Origin: Lachnospiraceae bacterium
GTDB lineage: Bacteria > Bacillota > Clostridia > Lachnospirales > Lachnospiraceae
Reading direction: 5' to 3'
Assembly (NCBI GenBank): GCA_024681775.1
Contig: JAILAF010000031.1
Span: 59,978 to 123,977, forward strand
DNA length: 64,000 bases
Part shown: positions 37,861-47,668 of the stretch, one piece after another
Numbering within the stretch: the stretch's first letter is position 1
How the letters are laid out: every line of letters begins with the position of its first letter
The notes under the pieces: model-generated
Database searches by the model: none
The model's input: the letters and a program-made list of their open reading frames with translations, nothing else
Told to the model about the DNA's origin: nothing
Position numbers and translations under genes: made by a program

Positions 37861-39822
37861 ATGGATTACGAGAAAGAATATCTCCGGGAAAAACAAAAAA
37901 ACACTGCCCTGCAATGCCAGCTGGCAGAGAGCCGGGCGGAGACGGAGCGGGTGAAGGAGGAACTGAAAAAGACCAAGAGCACCCTGTCCTGGAAGGTGAC
38001 GAGACCTTTCCGCGGGGCGTGCAAGATCACGGCCCGGACCTTCAAGCGCATCAAAAATCTGGGCGGTCCCAGAGGTTTTGCCATCAAGGCGCGCCAGAAA
38101 ATGACGGACGCCAGACTCCGGGGCATGCACGGGAAGAAGAGCTTTCCGGACGAAGCAAAGCGGGCGGAGGAAGCCGCAGCGGTGTTCCCCGAGGACCTGG
38201 TGATCTCCATTCTGGTGCCTCTCTACAACACCCCGGAGAAATTCCTGAAGGATATGGTGGAATCCGTTAAGAACCAGACCTGCGGCCACTGGCAGCTGTG
38301 CCTGGCGGACGGATCCGACGATGCCCACGCTTATGTGGGAGCGTACTGCAGGGCGGAAAGCGCTGCGGATCCCAGGATCCTCTACCGGAAGCTGGAGAAA
38401 AATCTCCAGATCTCCGGCAATACCAACATGTGCCTGGAGATGGCCACCGGCAGCTACATCGGTCTCCTGGACCATGACGATCTGCTGCACCCTTCCGTGA
38501 TCTATGAATATTGCAGAGCCATTACGGAGCAGGGGGCGGACTACATCTATTGCGATGAGAGCACCTTCAGCGGGGATGACATCGACAATTTCATCACCCT
38601 GCACTTTAAGCCGGATTTTGCCATCGACAATCTCCGGGCCAACAATTATATCTGCCATTTCAGCGTTTTCAAGCGCTCGCTCCTGGAGGGAACGGAGCTC
38701 TTTCGGTCGAAGTACGACGGCAGCCAGGACCACGACATGATCCTGCGGCTTACGGCCCTGGCCAGGAAGGTGGTGCACGTGCCCCGCATCCTGTACTACT
38801 GGCGGTCCCACGAGGCCAGCGTGGCTTCCGATATCTCCGCCAAGCCCTACGCCATCGAGGCGGCCAGAGGCGCTGTCAGCGATGCCTTGGAGAAGGCGGG
38901 CTTCCATGATTTCGAGCTGGAGAGCACCAGAGCCTTTGAGACCATTTTCCGGATCAAATACGCCCTGGAGAAGGAGGCGAAGATCTCCATTCTCATCCCC
39001 AACTGCAACCATGAGAAGGACCTGCGCCGCTGCATTTCTTCCATTTTGCAGCGCTCCACCTATGAGAATTACGAGATCCTGGTGATCGAGAACAATTCCA
39101 CCGAGGACAGCATTTTTGCTTACTATAAGGAGCTGGAGGCAGAGCCCCGGGTCCGGATCCTGAATTACAAATGGGATTTCAACTACTCCGCCGTGAACAA
39201 TTTCGGCGCAAAGGAAGCCACCGGCGAGTACCTGCTGCTGCTGAACAATGACACGGAGGTCATCGCCTTAAACTGGATGGAGGAGCTTTTGATGTTTGCC
39301 CAGCGCCCGGATGTGGGTGCCGTGGGAGCAAAGCTCTACTATCCCGACCATTCCATCCAGCACGCCGGCATCGTCCTGGGACTGGGGGCCCATCGCACCG
39401 CAGGCCATGTCTTCTACCGCTTTGACGGGGAGAACCTGGGATATATGGGCAAGCTCTGGTATCAGCAAAACATGTCCGCCGTCACCGGCGCCTGCCTTAT
39501 GGTAAAGAAGAGCCTCTACGACGAGCTGGGGGGCCTGGACGAGGACTTCCGCATTGCCCTCAACGATGTGGACTTCTGTCTGCGGCTGCGGCAAAAAGGT
39601 CTGTTGAACATCTTTAATCCCTACTGCGAGCTCTACCACTACGAATCCGCTTCCCGCGGCTCCGACGTGGACGGGAAAAACGCGGCAAAGCAGCAGCGCT
39701 ATGAGGAAGAGTGCAAGCTGTTCCGGGAGCGCTGGAAAGAGGTGCTGGAAGCAGGAGACCCTTATTACAACCGGAATCTGACCCTGGACCGGAGCGACTG
39801 CTCCCTGGGGGTGCGGGAATAG
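37861..39822 (+). CDS. Bifunctional GT2 glycosyltransferase with N-terminal coiled coil
   Basis: The 653-residue protein starts with a coiled coil (about 1-45, rich in Lys/Glu), then has two GT2 domains. Domain 1 starts near 114 (ISILVPLYNTPEKFL) with the metal motif Asp204-His-Asp206-Asp207. Domain 2 starts near 374 (KISILIPNCNHEKDL) with Asn-Asn-Asp at 462-464 and the rhamnosyltransferase-like ALNDVDFCLRLRQKG. Two-domain enzymes of this kind often add alternating linkages in rhamnan-type polymers. ATG 37861 lies 5 nt after AAGGAG and is preferred to ATG 37777. It is the last gene before the phosphohexomutase promoter. Confidence 0.9.
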   Translation: MDYEKEYLREKQKNTALQCQLAESRAETERVKEELKKTKSTLSWKVTRPFRGACKITARTFKRIKNLGGPRGFAIKARQKMTDARLRGMHGKKSFPDEAKRAEEAAAVFPEDLVISILVPLYNTPEKFLKDMVESVKNQTCGHWQLCLADGSDDAHAYVGAYCRAESAADPRILYRKLEKNLQISGNTNMCLEMATGSYIGLLDHDDLLHPSVIYEYCRAITEQGADYIYCDESTFSGDDIDNFITLHFKPDFAIDNLRANNYICHFSVFKRSLLEGTELFRSKYDGSQDHDMILRLTALARKVVHVPRILYYWRSHEASVASDISAKPYAIEAARGAVSDALEKAGFHDFELESTRAFETIFRIKYALEKEAKISILIPNCNHEKDLRRCISSILQRSTYENYEILVIENNSTEDSIFAYYKELEAEPRVRILNYKWDFNYSAVNNFGAKEATGEYLLLLNNDTEVIALNWMEELLMFAQRPDVGAVGAKLYYPDHSIQHAGIVLGLGAHRTAGHVFYRFDGENLGYMGKLWYQQNMSAVTGACLMVKKSLYDELGGLDEDFRIALNDVDFCLRLRQKGLLNIFNPYCELYHYESASRGSDVDGKNAAKQQRYEEECKLFRERWKEVLEAGDPYYNRNLTLDRSDCSLGVRE

Positions 39823-39858
39823 GGGCGCTTAGAAATGCTCGCCCGGTTTTTCACTTTA

Positions 39859-39867
39859 TGATATAAT
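39859..39867 (+). promoter_or_regulatory. Extended -10 promoter before the phosphohexomutase
   Basis: TG at 39859-39860 is followed by one base and TATAAT at 39862-39867, an extended -10 element. No good -35 is seen at 17 bp. It lies 58 bp before the phosphohexomutase start, in the 102-bp gap after the GT2 gene, so it probably starts a separate transcript. Confidence 0.65.
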
Positions 39868-39924
39868 AACCCCGTATTTATTTTGTATTGATAATGGCAT
39901 TTGCCGAGGAAAAGGAGATTGCGT

Positions 39925-41646
39925 ATGAGCTATCAGGAGGAATACAAACGCTGGTTGGAGGATCCTTACTTTGACGAGGATACCAAAAAAGAGCTGCAGG
40001 CTATTTCCGGCGATGAGAAGGAAGTGGAGGACCGCTTCTACAGAGAGCTGGAGTTCGGTACCGGCGGACTGCGCGGCGTCATCGGCGCCGGCACCAACCG
40101 TATGAACATCTACACCGTCCGCAAGGCGACCCAGGGTCTGGCCAATTACATCCTGAAGAAGGGAACCCAGGCGAAGGGCGTGGCCATCTCCATGGACAAC
40201 CGCCGCATGAGCCCCGAGTTTTCCAGGGAAGCAGCGCTGTGCCTGGCCGCAAACGGCATCAAGGCATACATCTTTGAGTCCCTGCGTCCCACCCCCGAGC
40301 TTTCCTTTGCAGTCAGAGAGCTGGGCTGCACCGCAGGCATCATGGTGACCGCCAGCCACAATCCTCCGGAGTACAACGGATACAAGGTATACTGGGAGGA
40401 CGGCGCACAGATCACCGCGCCCATTGACAGCGACGTCATCGCAGAGGTCAGAGCCATCAAGGATTTCGCCGAGGTGAAGACCATGGACCGGGCAGCTGCG
40501 GAGGCAGCAGGCCTCTATCAGGTTATCGGTGCGGAGATCGATGACAAGTACATGGCAGCACTGAAAAAACAGATCATCCATCCCGATGTCATTGCCGAGA
40601 TGGCAGGGGATCTGAAGATCGTCTACACCCCTCTGTGCGGCACCGGAAACAAGCCCGTGCAGCGGATCCTTTCCGAGCTGGGCTACAAGAATGTCTATGT
40701 GGTTCCCGAGCAGCAGGGTCCCGACCCCGAGTTCACCACCCTGGAGTACCCGAACCCCGAGGATCCCAAGGCATTTACCTACGCACTGAAGCTGGCGAAG
40801 GAGAAGGATGCGGACATCGTCCTGGCCACCGATCCCGATGCGGACAGACTGGGCGTCTATGCGAAGGACACCGCCACCGGCGAGTATGTGGCCTTCACCG
40901 GCAATATGTCCGGCATGCTCATCGCAGAGTATGTGCTCCGTGAGAGAGCAAAGACCGACACCATGCCCGAGAAGCCCGCAATGGTCACCACCATTGTCAC
41001 CACCAATATGACCTTCCCCATCGCCAAGGCATACGGCGTCCACCTCATCGAGGTCCTCACCGGATTTAAGTTCATCGGTGAGCAGATCAAGTGGTTTGAG
41101 CAGAGAGGCACCTACAATTACGTCTTCGGTCTGGAGGAGTCCTACGGATGTCTGGCCGGCACTCACGCAAGAGACAAGGATGCCATCGTGGCAGTCCAGA
41201 TGCTGTGTGAGGTTGCTGCATATTGCAAGAAGGAGGGCAAGACCCTCTGGGATATGATGGTAGAGCTCTACAACAAGTACGGCTTCTTCAAGGAGACCCA
41301 GTACACCATCACCATGAAGGGCATCGACGGCGCAGAGCAGATCTCCGCACTCATGGAGAAGCTCCGCAACACGCCGCCCAAGGCTTTCGGCGATCTGAAG
41401 GTGCTGAAGTTCCGCGATTACCAGACCGGCGTTGTGACCGATCTCGTCACCGGAGAGAAGAGCGAGACCGGATTGCCCAAGTCCAACGTGCTCTACTTCG
41501 AGCTTCCCGATGATCAGTGGTGCTGCGCACGTCCTTCCGGTACCGAGCCCAAGATCAAGTTCTACATGGGTGTTAAGGGCAGCAGCATCGAGGATGCCCA
41601 GAAGAAGGTGGAGCAGCTCACCGAGGATGTGAAAGCACAGCTTTGA
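39925..41646 (+). CDS. Phosphoglucomutase/phosphomannomutase (PgcA-type)
   Basis: This enzyme interconverts hexose 6- and 1-phosphates. The 573-residue protein has the phosphoserine loop TASHNPPEYNGYKV with Ser144, the Mg-binding DPDADR (Asp303/305/307), the sugar-binding GLEESYG and the phosphate-binding RPSGTEPKIKFYM. This is the four-domain alpha-phosphohexomutase pattern, with PgcA-like length. ATG 39925 lies 7 nt after AAAGGAG. It could supply glucose-1-phosphate to RfbA. It has its own promoter and terminator within the glycan locus. Confidence 0.93.
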   Translation: MSYQEEYKRWLEDPYFDEDTKKELQAISGDEKEVEDRFYRELEFGTGGLRGVIGAGTNRMNIYTVRKATQGLANYILKKGTQAKGVAISMDNRRMSPEFSREAALCLAANGIKAYIFESLRPTPELSFAVRELGCTAGIMVTASHNPPEYNGYKVYWEDGAQITAPIDSDVIAEVRAIKDFAEVKTMDRAAAEAAGLYQVIGAEIDDKYMAALKKQIIHPDVIAEMAGDLKIVYTPLCGTGNKPVQRILSELGYKNVYVVPEQQGPDPEFTTLEYPNPEDPKAFTYALKLAKEKDADIVLATDPDADRLGVYAKDTATGEYVAFTGNMSGMLIAEYVLRERAKTDTMPEKPAMVTTIVTTNMTFPIAKAYGVHLIEVLTGFKFIGEQIKWFEQRGTYNYVFGLEESYGCLAGTHARDKDAIVAVQMLCEVAAYCKKEGKTLWDMMVELYNKYGFFKETQYTITMKGIDGAEQISALMEKLRNTPPKAFGDLKVLKFRDYQTGVVTDLVTGEKSETGLPKSNVLYFELPDDQWCCARPSGTEPKIKFYMGVKGSSIEDAQKKVEQLTEDVKAQL

Positions 41647-41675
41647 TCATGTGATCCGAAAGGATCCGTATAGGG

Positions 41676-41702
41676 AAAATCGCCTGCAAAAGGGCGATTT
41701 TT
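41676..41702 (+). terminator. Intrinsic terminator
   Basis: AAAATCGCC (41676-41684) pairs with GGCGATTTT (41693-41701), followed by T residues. It closes the phosphohexomutase unit. Confidence 0.9.
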
Positions 41703-41731
41703 CCATATCCGAATTCTCTATGAGGTAATCT

Positions 41732-43165
41732 ATGTCCGTTTCGGGAAACCTGAAAAGAGCATATCTGTACCTGCGCAGAAACGGAGCGGTGGGCACCTGG
41801 TACGCCGCCACGGAGGAACTGCAAAAGCGGAAAGAAGAGGATTACAGGCCTCCTGTATTTTCCGCGGACCTGCTCCTGTCCCAGCGGACGCTCTCCGAGA
41901 CTCTGCCGGAGAAGGAGCGGACGCATTTTTCCGTGCTGGTTCCCGCCTATGAGACGGATCCCCGGCATCTGCGGGAGATGCTGCTTTCTGTATTGCGGCA
42001 GACCTATCCTTTCTTCACCCTGATCCTGGCGGATGCGTCCCCGGGGGCCGCTTCCGGAGAGAGCCGCGTAAAGGCTGCCCTGGAAGAGCTCCTGAACGGA
42101 GAGGCGGAGGGGCTTGCGCCGGAACGGATCCGGTATCTGCCCCTTGCGGAAAACGGCGGGATCTCGGAAAATACCAACCGCGCCCTGGAGGAGGCGGAAG
42201 GGGACTATATCCTGCTGCTGGATCACGATGATCTGCTTACGCCCAACGCGCTGTTTGAGATGGCGCGGGCCATCTCCGAGGGCAGGAAGGCAGGGGAGGC
42301 TCCCCTGGTCCTGTATTCCGATGAGGACAAATGCGACGGAGAGGCAGTCACCTTCTTCAGCCCCAACCGGAAGCCGGATTTTGACAGAGCGTATCTCTAC
42401 AGTAATAATTACATATGTCATTTATTGTGTGTGCAGAGGGAACTTGCCCGGAAATATCCCTTCCGCAAGGAATATGACGGCGCCCAGGACTTTGATTTTA
42501 TCCTGCGGGTGACCGGCGGACTGTCCCAAAAGCAGATCTGTCATGTGCCCCAGGTGCTGTATCACTGGCGATGCCACGATCTGTCCACCGCCGCCAATCC
42601 CGCCAGCAAGCGGTATGCTTACGATGCGGGCAGGAGAGCCGTGGAGGACCACCTGGAGGGGATCCGCGCACTGCCCCTGGCCCATGTGGGCTTTTATCTG
42701 CCGGCCTTTGAGGGAGACGGCTTTGCCCTGCGCCCGGAGCTGGCTGCCGTGGGTGGAAGACTCCTTTCCGGATTCCACGGCCGCACCGTCGGCGGACTCA
42801 TGGAGGAGGATGGAAGCCTCAGATACGGAGATCTCCCTTCAGATTACAGTGGTTATCTTCACAGGGCGGTCCTGACACAGGAGGCACCTGCCCTGGACCT
42901 GCGTTGCATCCGGGTGCGCCCGGAACTTTGGGAGGAATTCCAAAAAATAACAGGGATCCCCTATCGTGAACGGCTGACCCCCATCCGGACCCTGCCCAGG
43001 GAAGGCGTGCCTGCGGGCAAGGGCGGAGAGCTGCTTTTGGATGATGCGCTTCTGGAGGGGATCGAGGATCTCACCACCCCGGCACTGGCCTGGGGAAGGC
43101 GGGTCCGCCAGCTTGGATATCAGATGTTATATTACCCGGATTGGGGCAGGATATGGAAAAAGTAA
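41732..43165 (+). CDS. GT2 family glycosyltransferase
   Basis: The 477-residue protein has one GT2 domain from about residue 65 (FSVLVPAYETDPRHLREML), the metal motif LLDHDDLL with Asp164-His-Asp166-Asp167, and acceptor-side features VLYSDEDKCDG, KPDFDRAYLYSNNYICH and VLYHWRCH. These match domain 1 of the two-domain enzyme at 37861. The 180-residue C-terminal part has no motif I know and may be a worn second domain. The start is ATG 41732 behind GAGG. It overlaps the next gene by 13 bp. The sugar it transfers is unknown. Confidence 0.9.
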   Translation: MSVSGNLKRAYLYLRRNGAVGTWYAATEELQKRKEEDYRPPVFSADLLLSQRTLSETLPEKERTHFSVLVPAYETDPRHLREMLLSVLRQTYPFFTLILADASPGAASGESRVKAALEELLNGEAEGLAPERIRYLPLAENGGISENTNRALEEAEGDYILLLDHDDLLTPNALFEMARAISEGRKAGEAPLVLYSDEDKCDGEAVTFFSPNRKPDFDRAYLYSNNYICHLLCVQRELARKYPFRKEYDGAQDFDFILRVTGGLSQKQICHVPQVLYHWRCHDLSTAANPASKRYAYDAGRRAVEDHLEGIRALPLAHVGFYLPAFEGDGFALRPELAAVGGRLLSGFHGRTVGGLMEEDGSLRYGDLPSDYSGYLHRAVLTQEAPALDLRCIRVRPELWEEFQKITGIPYRERLTPIRTLPREGVPAGKGGELLLDDALLEGIEDLTTPALAWGRRVRQLGYQMLYYPDWGRIWKK

Positions 43166-44130
43166 CGATTGTTATACCGAATTTTAATGGAGAGCGTTAT
43201 TTAAAGGACTGCCTGGAGCATCTGCGCCCTTCCTACCAGCGCGGAAACGTGAGCTACCGCGTGCTGGTGGTGGACAACGGTTCCGAGGACGGCAGCCGGC
43301 AGATCCTGGAGCAGGAGTTCCCCTGGGTCCAGCGGATCTATCTGAAGACCAATACCGGCTTTTGCAAGGCAGTGAATGTGGGGATCCGGGAGACAAAATC
43401 TCCTTTCGTGATCCTGCTGAACAACGATACCAAGGCGGAGCCCGGCTTTGTGGAATCGCTCTACCGCGCCATCGAGCCTCATCAGCGCTGCTTTTCCGTC
43501 AGCGGGGCCATGCTGATGTGGGACCGGCCGGAGCTGCTGGATGATGCGGGAGATTTTTACTGTGCTTTCGGATGGTCCAGAGCCATCGGCCACGGGGAGC
43601 CTGCGGCAGATCATACAAGGCCCGCCCGGGTCTTTTCCGCCTGCGCCGGCGCTGCCATCTACCGCATGAGCGCCCTGGAGCAGATCGGCCTTTTTGATGA
43701 GGCACATTTTGCCTATCTGGAGGATCTGGACATCGGGTACCGGGCTCGCCTCTACGGGTATTACAATGCCTATGAGCCCGCAGCCCGGGTGCTGCATTTC
43801 GGCAGTGCCTCCACCGGCTCCCGCTACAATCTGCGCAAAACGGAGCTGTCCTCCCGGAACAATGCCTATGTGGTCTTGAAGAACATGCCTCTGCTGCAGC
43901 TCTTCATCAACCTCCCCTTCCTGCTTGCGGGATTTGCGATCAAGACTGTGTTCTTCGCCCGGAAAGGCATGGGGAAGGAGTATGTGCTGGGGTACCTGAA
44001 GGGGATCAAAATGGGGTGCTCCGCCCGGGGCAGAGAGCATCATGTGCCCTTCGAATTAAAGCGCCTGCCCTACTATCTGGCGGTGCAGGGGCTTCTTTGG
44101 AAAAATCTGGTTTTGCTCCGGAGGAACTGA
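43153..44130 (+). CDS. GT2 family glycosyltransferase (rhamnosyltransferase-like)
   Basis: The 325-residue protein begins KVTIVIPNFNGERYLKDCL, has Asn-Asn-Asp at 90-92 (LLNNDTKAEPG) and the rhamnosyltransferase-type FLEDLDIGYR-like YLEDLDIGYRARLYG near residue 190. A C-terminal hydrophobic segment (LLQLFINLPFLLAGFAI) probably associates with the membrane. ATG 43153 is close to the upstream AGG and has a poor spacing; TTG 43141 is a possible alternative. It ends the 41.7-44.1 kb unit. Confidence 0.9.
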   Translation: MEKVTIVIPNFNGERYLKDCLEHLRPSYQRGNVSYRVLVVDNGSEDGSRQILEQEFPWVQRIYLKTNTGFCKAVNVGIRETKSPFVILLNNDTKAEPGFVESLYRAIEPHQRCFSVSGAMLMWDRPELLDDAGDFYCAFGWSRAIGHGEPAADHTRPARVFSACAGAAIYRMSALEQIGLFDEAHFAYLEDLDIGYRARLYGYYNAYEPAARVLHFGSASTGSRYNLRKTELSSRNNAYVVLKNMPLLQLFINLPFLLAGFAIKTVFFARKGMGKEYVLGYLKGIKMGCSARGREHHVPFELKRLPYYLAVQGLLWKNLVLLRRN

Positions 44131-44153
44131 ACGAGGCGCCCCGCATTTTTCCC

Positions 44154-44182
44154 TTGCATCTTCTTCCGGAACGCGCTACAAT
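44154..44182 (+). promoter_or_regulatory. Promoter facing the beta-helix gene
   Basis: TTGCAT at 44154-44159, a 17-bp spacer and TACAAT at 44177-44182. The predicted start, near 44189, falls inside the following terminator hairpin, so the hairpin would be incomplete on this transcript and would terminate only upstream transcription. Confidence 0.55.
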
Positions 44183-44183
44183 G

Positions 44184-44206
44184 AACTTCCCTTCGGGGAA
44201 GTTTTT
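44184..44206 (+). terminator. Intrinsic terminator with TTCG loop
   Basis: AACTTCCC (44184-44191) pairs with GGGAAGTT (44196-44203) around a stable TTCG tetraloop, with T residues to 44206. Confidence 0.9.
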
Positions 44207-44300
44207 CTTTTGACGGGATTCTCCGTCGTTTTCCTGTTACTTGATGGATTGGATGGATTTACGGATTGGATCGGGCTATTTTCTGTGTTTTGAGGAGAGT

Positions 44301-47300
44301 ATGCCTGTGAAAAAAATAGTTTATCTGCCGGCGCTTTTTGCCGGTTTGTTGATACTGCTCGGATCCGGACTGCGGGTGCGGGCTGCCGCGGAGATCTATG
44401 TGAACGCGGCGAATTTCGGGACTTATTTTGTGCGGGCCGATGAGCCTACGGAAGAAAATTCCCCCACCATTGTGCGGAAATACCTGTTGCCCGATCCGGT
44501 GCCGGGGACGGGGATCCCGGAGGGCGCGGATGTGGTGATCCGCCTGGATGGAACCATCAACCTGGACGGTTCTATCGTGATGCGGGGGATTAAGGGCAGG
44601 ACCGTGACCTTTGCGGGGGGCACCCTGCGGAGCGTTGTGACGGAAGGGGAGATCCCCATCCCCTACGGCGGTCTGGTGAGTTCCCTGGGGTCATCGGATG
44701 ATCTGCGCTTTGAGGGCGTCACCTTTGACTGCAACGGGGTGACGGATCTGTGCGGCTTTCTGGGGGACAATGTCAACCGTCCCGACGGGAAGCACTTTTC
44801 CTTTACAGGGTGCCGCTTTGTGAACTGCGAGCAGGGGATCTACACCAGGGAGTCGACGGCGGAGCTGCCTGTTTTTCTGGAGGTGCAAGACTGCACCTTT
44901 GCGTACCGCTATGCCGGCGTGCAATGCGCCACTGCGGGCTCCTGCAGGATCACCGGCAGCACCTTCCTGCAGGAGCTCCCGAAAGCCGGGGAAGCGCACC
45001 CCGAGACCCATGGTGTGGTCTGCTACGGCAAGGGAAAGGAATGCCTGCTGGAGAACTGCCGGTTTGACGCAGGTGCAGACCGCAGTGCCTATGGCGGCGT
45101 GCGTACCATGGGCATCACCTTCCGGGAGGATGAGGGTGCGTCCCTCCGGGTCGCCGGTGGCTATGCCAGAGGGATGCGGATCGGTCTGTACTGTGAGGGC
45201 AGCAGGATCTCCCTCCACGACTTCTGGACGGACACCTGTGATGAAGGCTTTGAGATCTGTCCCCTGGGGGCAGGAGCGGAGATCACCATGACGGACTGCC
45301 GCAGCAACGGTTCGGACGAGGATGTCCGGGGGCTGGTGTACCGCGGAGAGCGGGAGGGCCAGCGCCTCCTCATCGGAGAGACCAGGGACGGATACAGCTT
45401 TTTCCACGGCAGCGATACCGGCATCAGCGCCTACGGCTACGGAGAGATCCGGATCGATGCCCCCATCGAGACGTACGGTGGACACCACGGCGTTTTTTTG
45501 CTGGGGCGGACCCACATGGGGGTCGGGGCCCGGGCTTCCTTTTCCGGCGGGGTGTCGGGGATGTGCGTTGCCAGCAAGTATGAAGGGGCTGCGGCGGACC
45601 TGCGGGAGAGCGAGATCCGCATCTCCTCCCTGCGGCTGGAATACAGCTTCTGTGATCCCGGGGCTGCCATGGACGCTGCCGGCTCCTCCTACCGTGCAAA
45701 CCCTTATGTATACGACCGGGGCGGGAACGCTTTTCCGGTGGAGCTGAGCGGCCTGAATGACCCCAAAGCGGACGGGGACGATAAGGACCCGGTGCGCTTT
45801 CCGGAGGGTGGTGGCGCATTGGACCGGTACCCCGTAACTGCCCCCCTGCGGGTGACGACTCTTACGGAGACCCGGGGCGGCATCCAGCGGCTCAATGTCT
45901 GTACCGGCCATGCGATCACCGTCACCGGGGCGCCGGGGAGTCATATCCGGAGCATCGAAGGGGGAGAGGCTACCGGCTTCTACCGCCGGAGCTCCGGCAA
46001 TGCCACGGCCCGGGTCACCTTCGATTCCCGGTATTGTTATGATTCCCATACATTCACCGGGATGTCCCCTGCTTCTTTTTCCGTCCGTTCCCCCGGGGAA
46101 AATGCGACGGATGTGACTTTCGGGGGAACCCTGACGGGGCACGGCCCCGGCACTTTCCGGATCCGGGACCGCCTGCGGGATGTGACACCCCCGGGGACCG
46201 ATGTGCGCAGCGGGACTGTATTTTACATCGACGATACGCCCTCCAAAACCTTTCGGCTGACGGACGACCTGTCGGGGATCGACCCGTCCCGCTGTGTCAT
46301 CACCATGAAAAATACGGTGCGGGGCAGGTCTCTTTCCTATGCGGCCGGGGCAGATTCCGTCACCATCCCCTTCCGGGGGAACGCGCTGGCAACGGACGAT
46401 TGCACCATCACCATGAAGCTGTATGACAAGGCGGGGAACACGGCTTCCTACACCTACTACCTGCGGGACAACCGCCCTCCCGCGGCGGCGCTGGAGCGGA
46501 CGGCTTACGATGCGGCTGCGGGTCTGAATCTCTGGACCAACGGCTCCGTCACCGTTACCGTGAGCGGGTCGGATTCCGGCTTCGGACTCAGTGATGCGCC
46601 CTATGCATTCCTCCGGGAAAATGCAGGAAACACGGGCTATGGCACCGGCAGGACCCTGACCGCGGACCGGAACATGACCCTGGCGGTGCTGGTGCGGGAC
46701 AGGGAGACGGACAGCACCGTCGTCACCCGGGATACGCCGGGCAGAGCTTCGGACCATGCCCCCAATGTGACGAAGGTACTCTGTGAGATCCGAAACATCG
46801 ACAAGGAGCCGCCGAAAGTCCTGGGGATCCGGGAATTCATCCAGACTATCGCAGCCACGCGCCTGGAGTATGGAGATGCCTTCCTGGACAGAGAGGAGGG
46901 CTCTGCCATCCTGCCTCTGACCTTTACGGACAATGCCAGCGGCCTCCGGGAGGTGCGGGTCCGGGTGGAAAACCGGGACAACGGCGCCTCCGCCCTCTAC
47001 GGGATCACCCGGGAGCAGATCGGCAACGATGTCTATCAGCGGGACGGCGTAAGCCAGGTCTGCCGACAGGAGCTGCAGATCGATGTGACGGAGGACCGGG
47101 AAGCGTACTATGGGGATTTTGTCATGCACATCTCCGTTTCGGACATGGCGGGGAATGTGACGGAAGCTGCTTACGACTCCACGGAATTCTACCTGATGGC
47201 GGACCTGACCAGGTATCTGGACGGGAGCGATGATCTGAACGGAAGGGATGATCCCGATGGGACAGATGCTCCGGACGGTTCGGGGGGCCCTCTGCGCTTC

Positions 47301-47624
47301 CGGGCGGGGGAGAGTGGGCTCCTCTCCGTCAGCGCCGCAGGGTATGTGGACCGCCTGGTGATCACCTTCCCCGAAGTCTTCGGTGCGGCACCGGTGTCGG
47401 AGACGCCGAAGGATGCGCTGGATCTGGACGAGAGCTTTTCCGGAGGCGCGCGGGAGATGATCCTGACGCGGGAGATCGAGTTCATGCTTCCCGTAGCCGC
47501 CGCGGAAGGGGACTATACCATCGCCGTCAGCAGCTACAAGGACGGGCATTTGCTGAAAACAAAGGAGATTCCCTTCCGGGTGCGTGGGTCTGTTCTGGAG
47601 GATCTGCGGTCCGTTTTGCGGTAA
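44301..47624 (+). CDS. Large secreted right-handed beta-helix protein with Ig-like repeats
   Basis: The 1107-residue protein has a signal peptide ending at about VRAAAE (residues 1-31). Residues about 50-470 have the short-turn, Gly/Cys-rich pattern of a parallel beta helix (FEGVTFDCNGVTDLCGF, SFTGCRFVNCEQGIYTRES, ITGSTFLQE), the fold of polysaccharide lyases and hydrolases. Later parts have bacterial Ig-like units (DDLSGIDPSRCVIT, LYDKAGNTASYTYYL, VSDMAGNVTEAAYD). A low-complexity Asp/Gly/Asn linker occurs near residue 975. No LPXTG or C-terminal membrane anchor is visible. ATG 44301 follows GAGGAG by 3 nt; GTG 44307 has better spacing. Glycan binding or cleavage is plausible, with no catalytic residues identified. 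Confidence 0.85.
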   Translation: MPVKKIVYLPALFAGLLILLGSGLRVRAAAEIYVNAANFGTYFVRADEPTEENSPTIVRKYLLPDPVPGTGIPEGADVVIRLDGTINLDGSIVMRGIKGRTVTFAGGTLRSVVTEGEIPIPYGGLVSSLGSSDDLRFEGVTFDCNGVTDLCGFLGDNVNRPDGKHFSFTGCRFVNCEQGIYTRESTAELPVFLEVQDCTFAYRYAGVQCATAGSCRITGSTFLQELPKAGEAHPETHGVVCYGKGKECLLENCRFDAGADRSAYGGVRTMGITFREDEGASLRVAGGYARGMRIGLYCEGSRISLHDFWTDTCDEGFEICPLGAGAEITMTDCRSNGSDEDVRGLVYRGEREGQRLLIGETRDGYSFFHGSDTGISAYGYGEIRIDAPIETYGGHHGVFLLGRTHMGVGARASFSGGVSGMCVASKYEGAAADLRESEIRISSLRLEYSFCDPGAAMDAAGSSYRANPYVYDRGGNAFPVELSGLNDPKADGDDKDPVRFPEGGGALDRYPVTAPLRVTTLTETRGGIQRLNVCTGHAITVTGAPGSHIRSIEGGEATGFYRRSSGNATARVTFDSRYCYDSHTFTGMSPASFSVRSPGENATDVTFGGTLTGHGPGTFRIRDRLRDVTPPGTDVRSGTVFYIDDTPSKTFRLTDDLSGIDPSRCVITMKNTVRGRSLSYAAGADSVTIPFRGNALATDDCTITMKLYDKAGNTASYTYYLRDNRPPAAALERTAYDAAAGLNLWTNGSVTVTVSGSDSGFGLSDAPYAFLRENAGNTGYGTGRTLTADRNMTLAVLVRDRETDSTVVTRDTPGRASDHAPNVTKVLCEIRNIDKEPPKVLGIREFIQTIAATRLEYGDAFLDREEGSAILPLTFTDNASGLREVRVRVENRDNGASALYGITREQIGNDVYQRDGVSQVCRQELQIDVTEDREAYYGDFVMHISVSDMAGNVTEAAYDSTEFYLMADLTRYLDGSDDLNGRDDPDGTDAPDGSGGPLRFRAGESGLLSVSAAGYVDRLVITFPEVFGAAPVSETPKDALDLDESFSGGAREMILTREIEFMLPVAAAEGDYTIAVSSYKDGHLLKTKEIPFRVRGSVLEDLRSVLR

Positions 47625-47668
47625 TGCTGCGGCCGGATGCGCCGGCGTGAGATAAGATTGTAGAAAAG

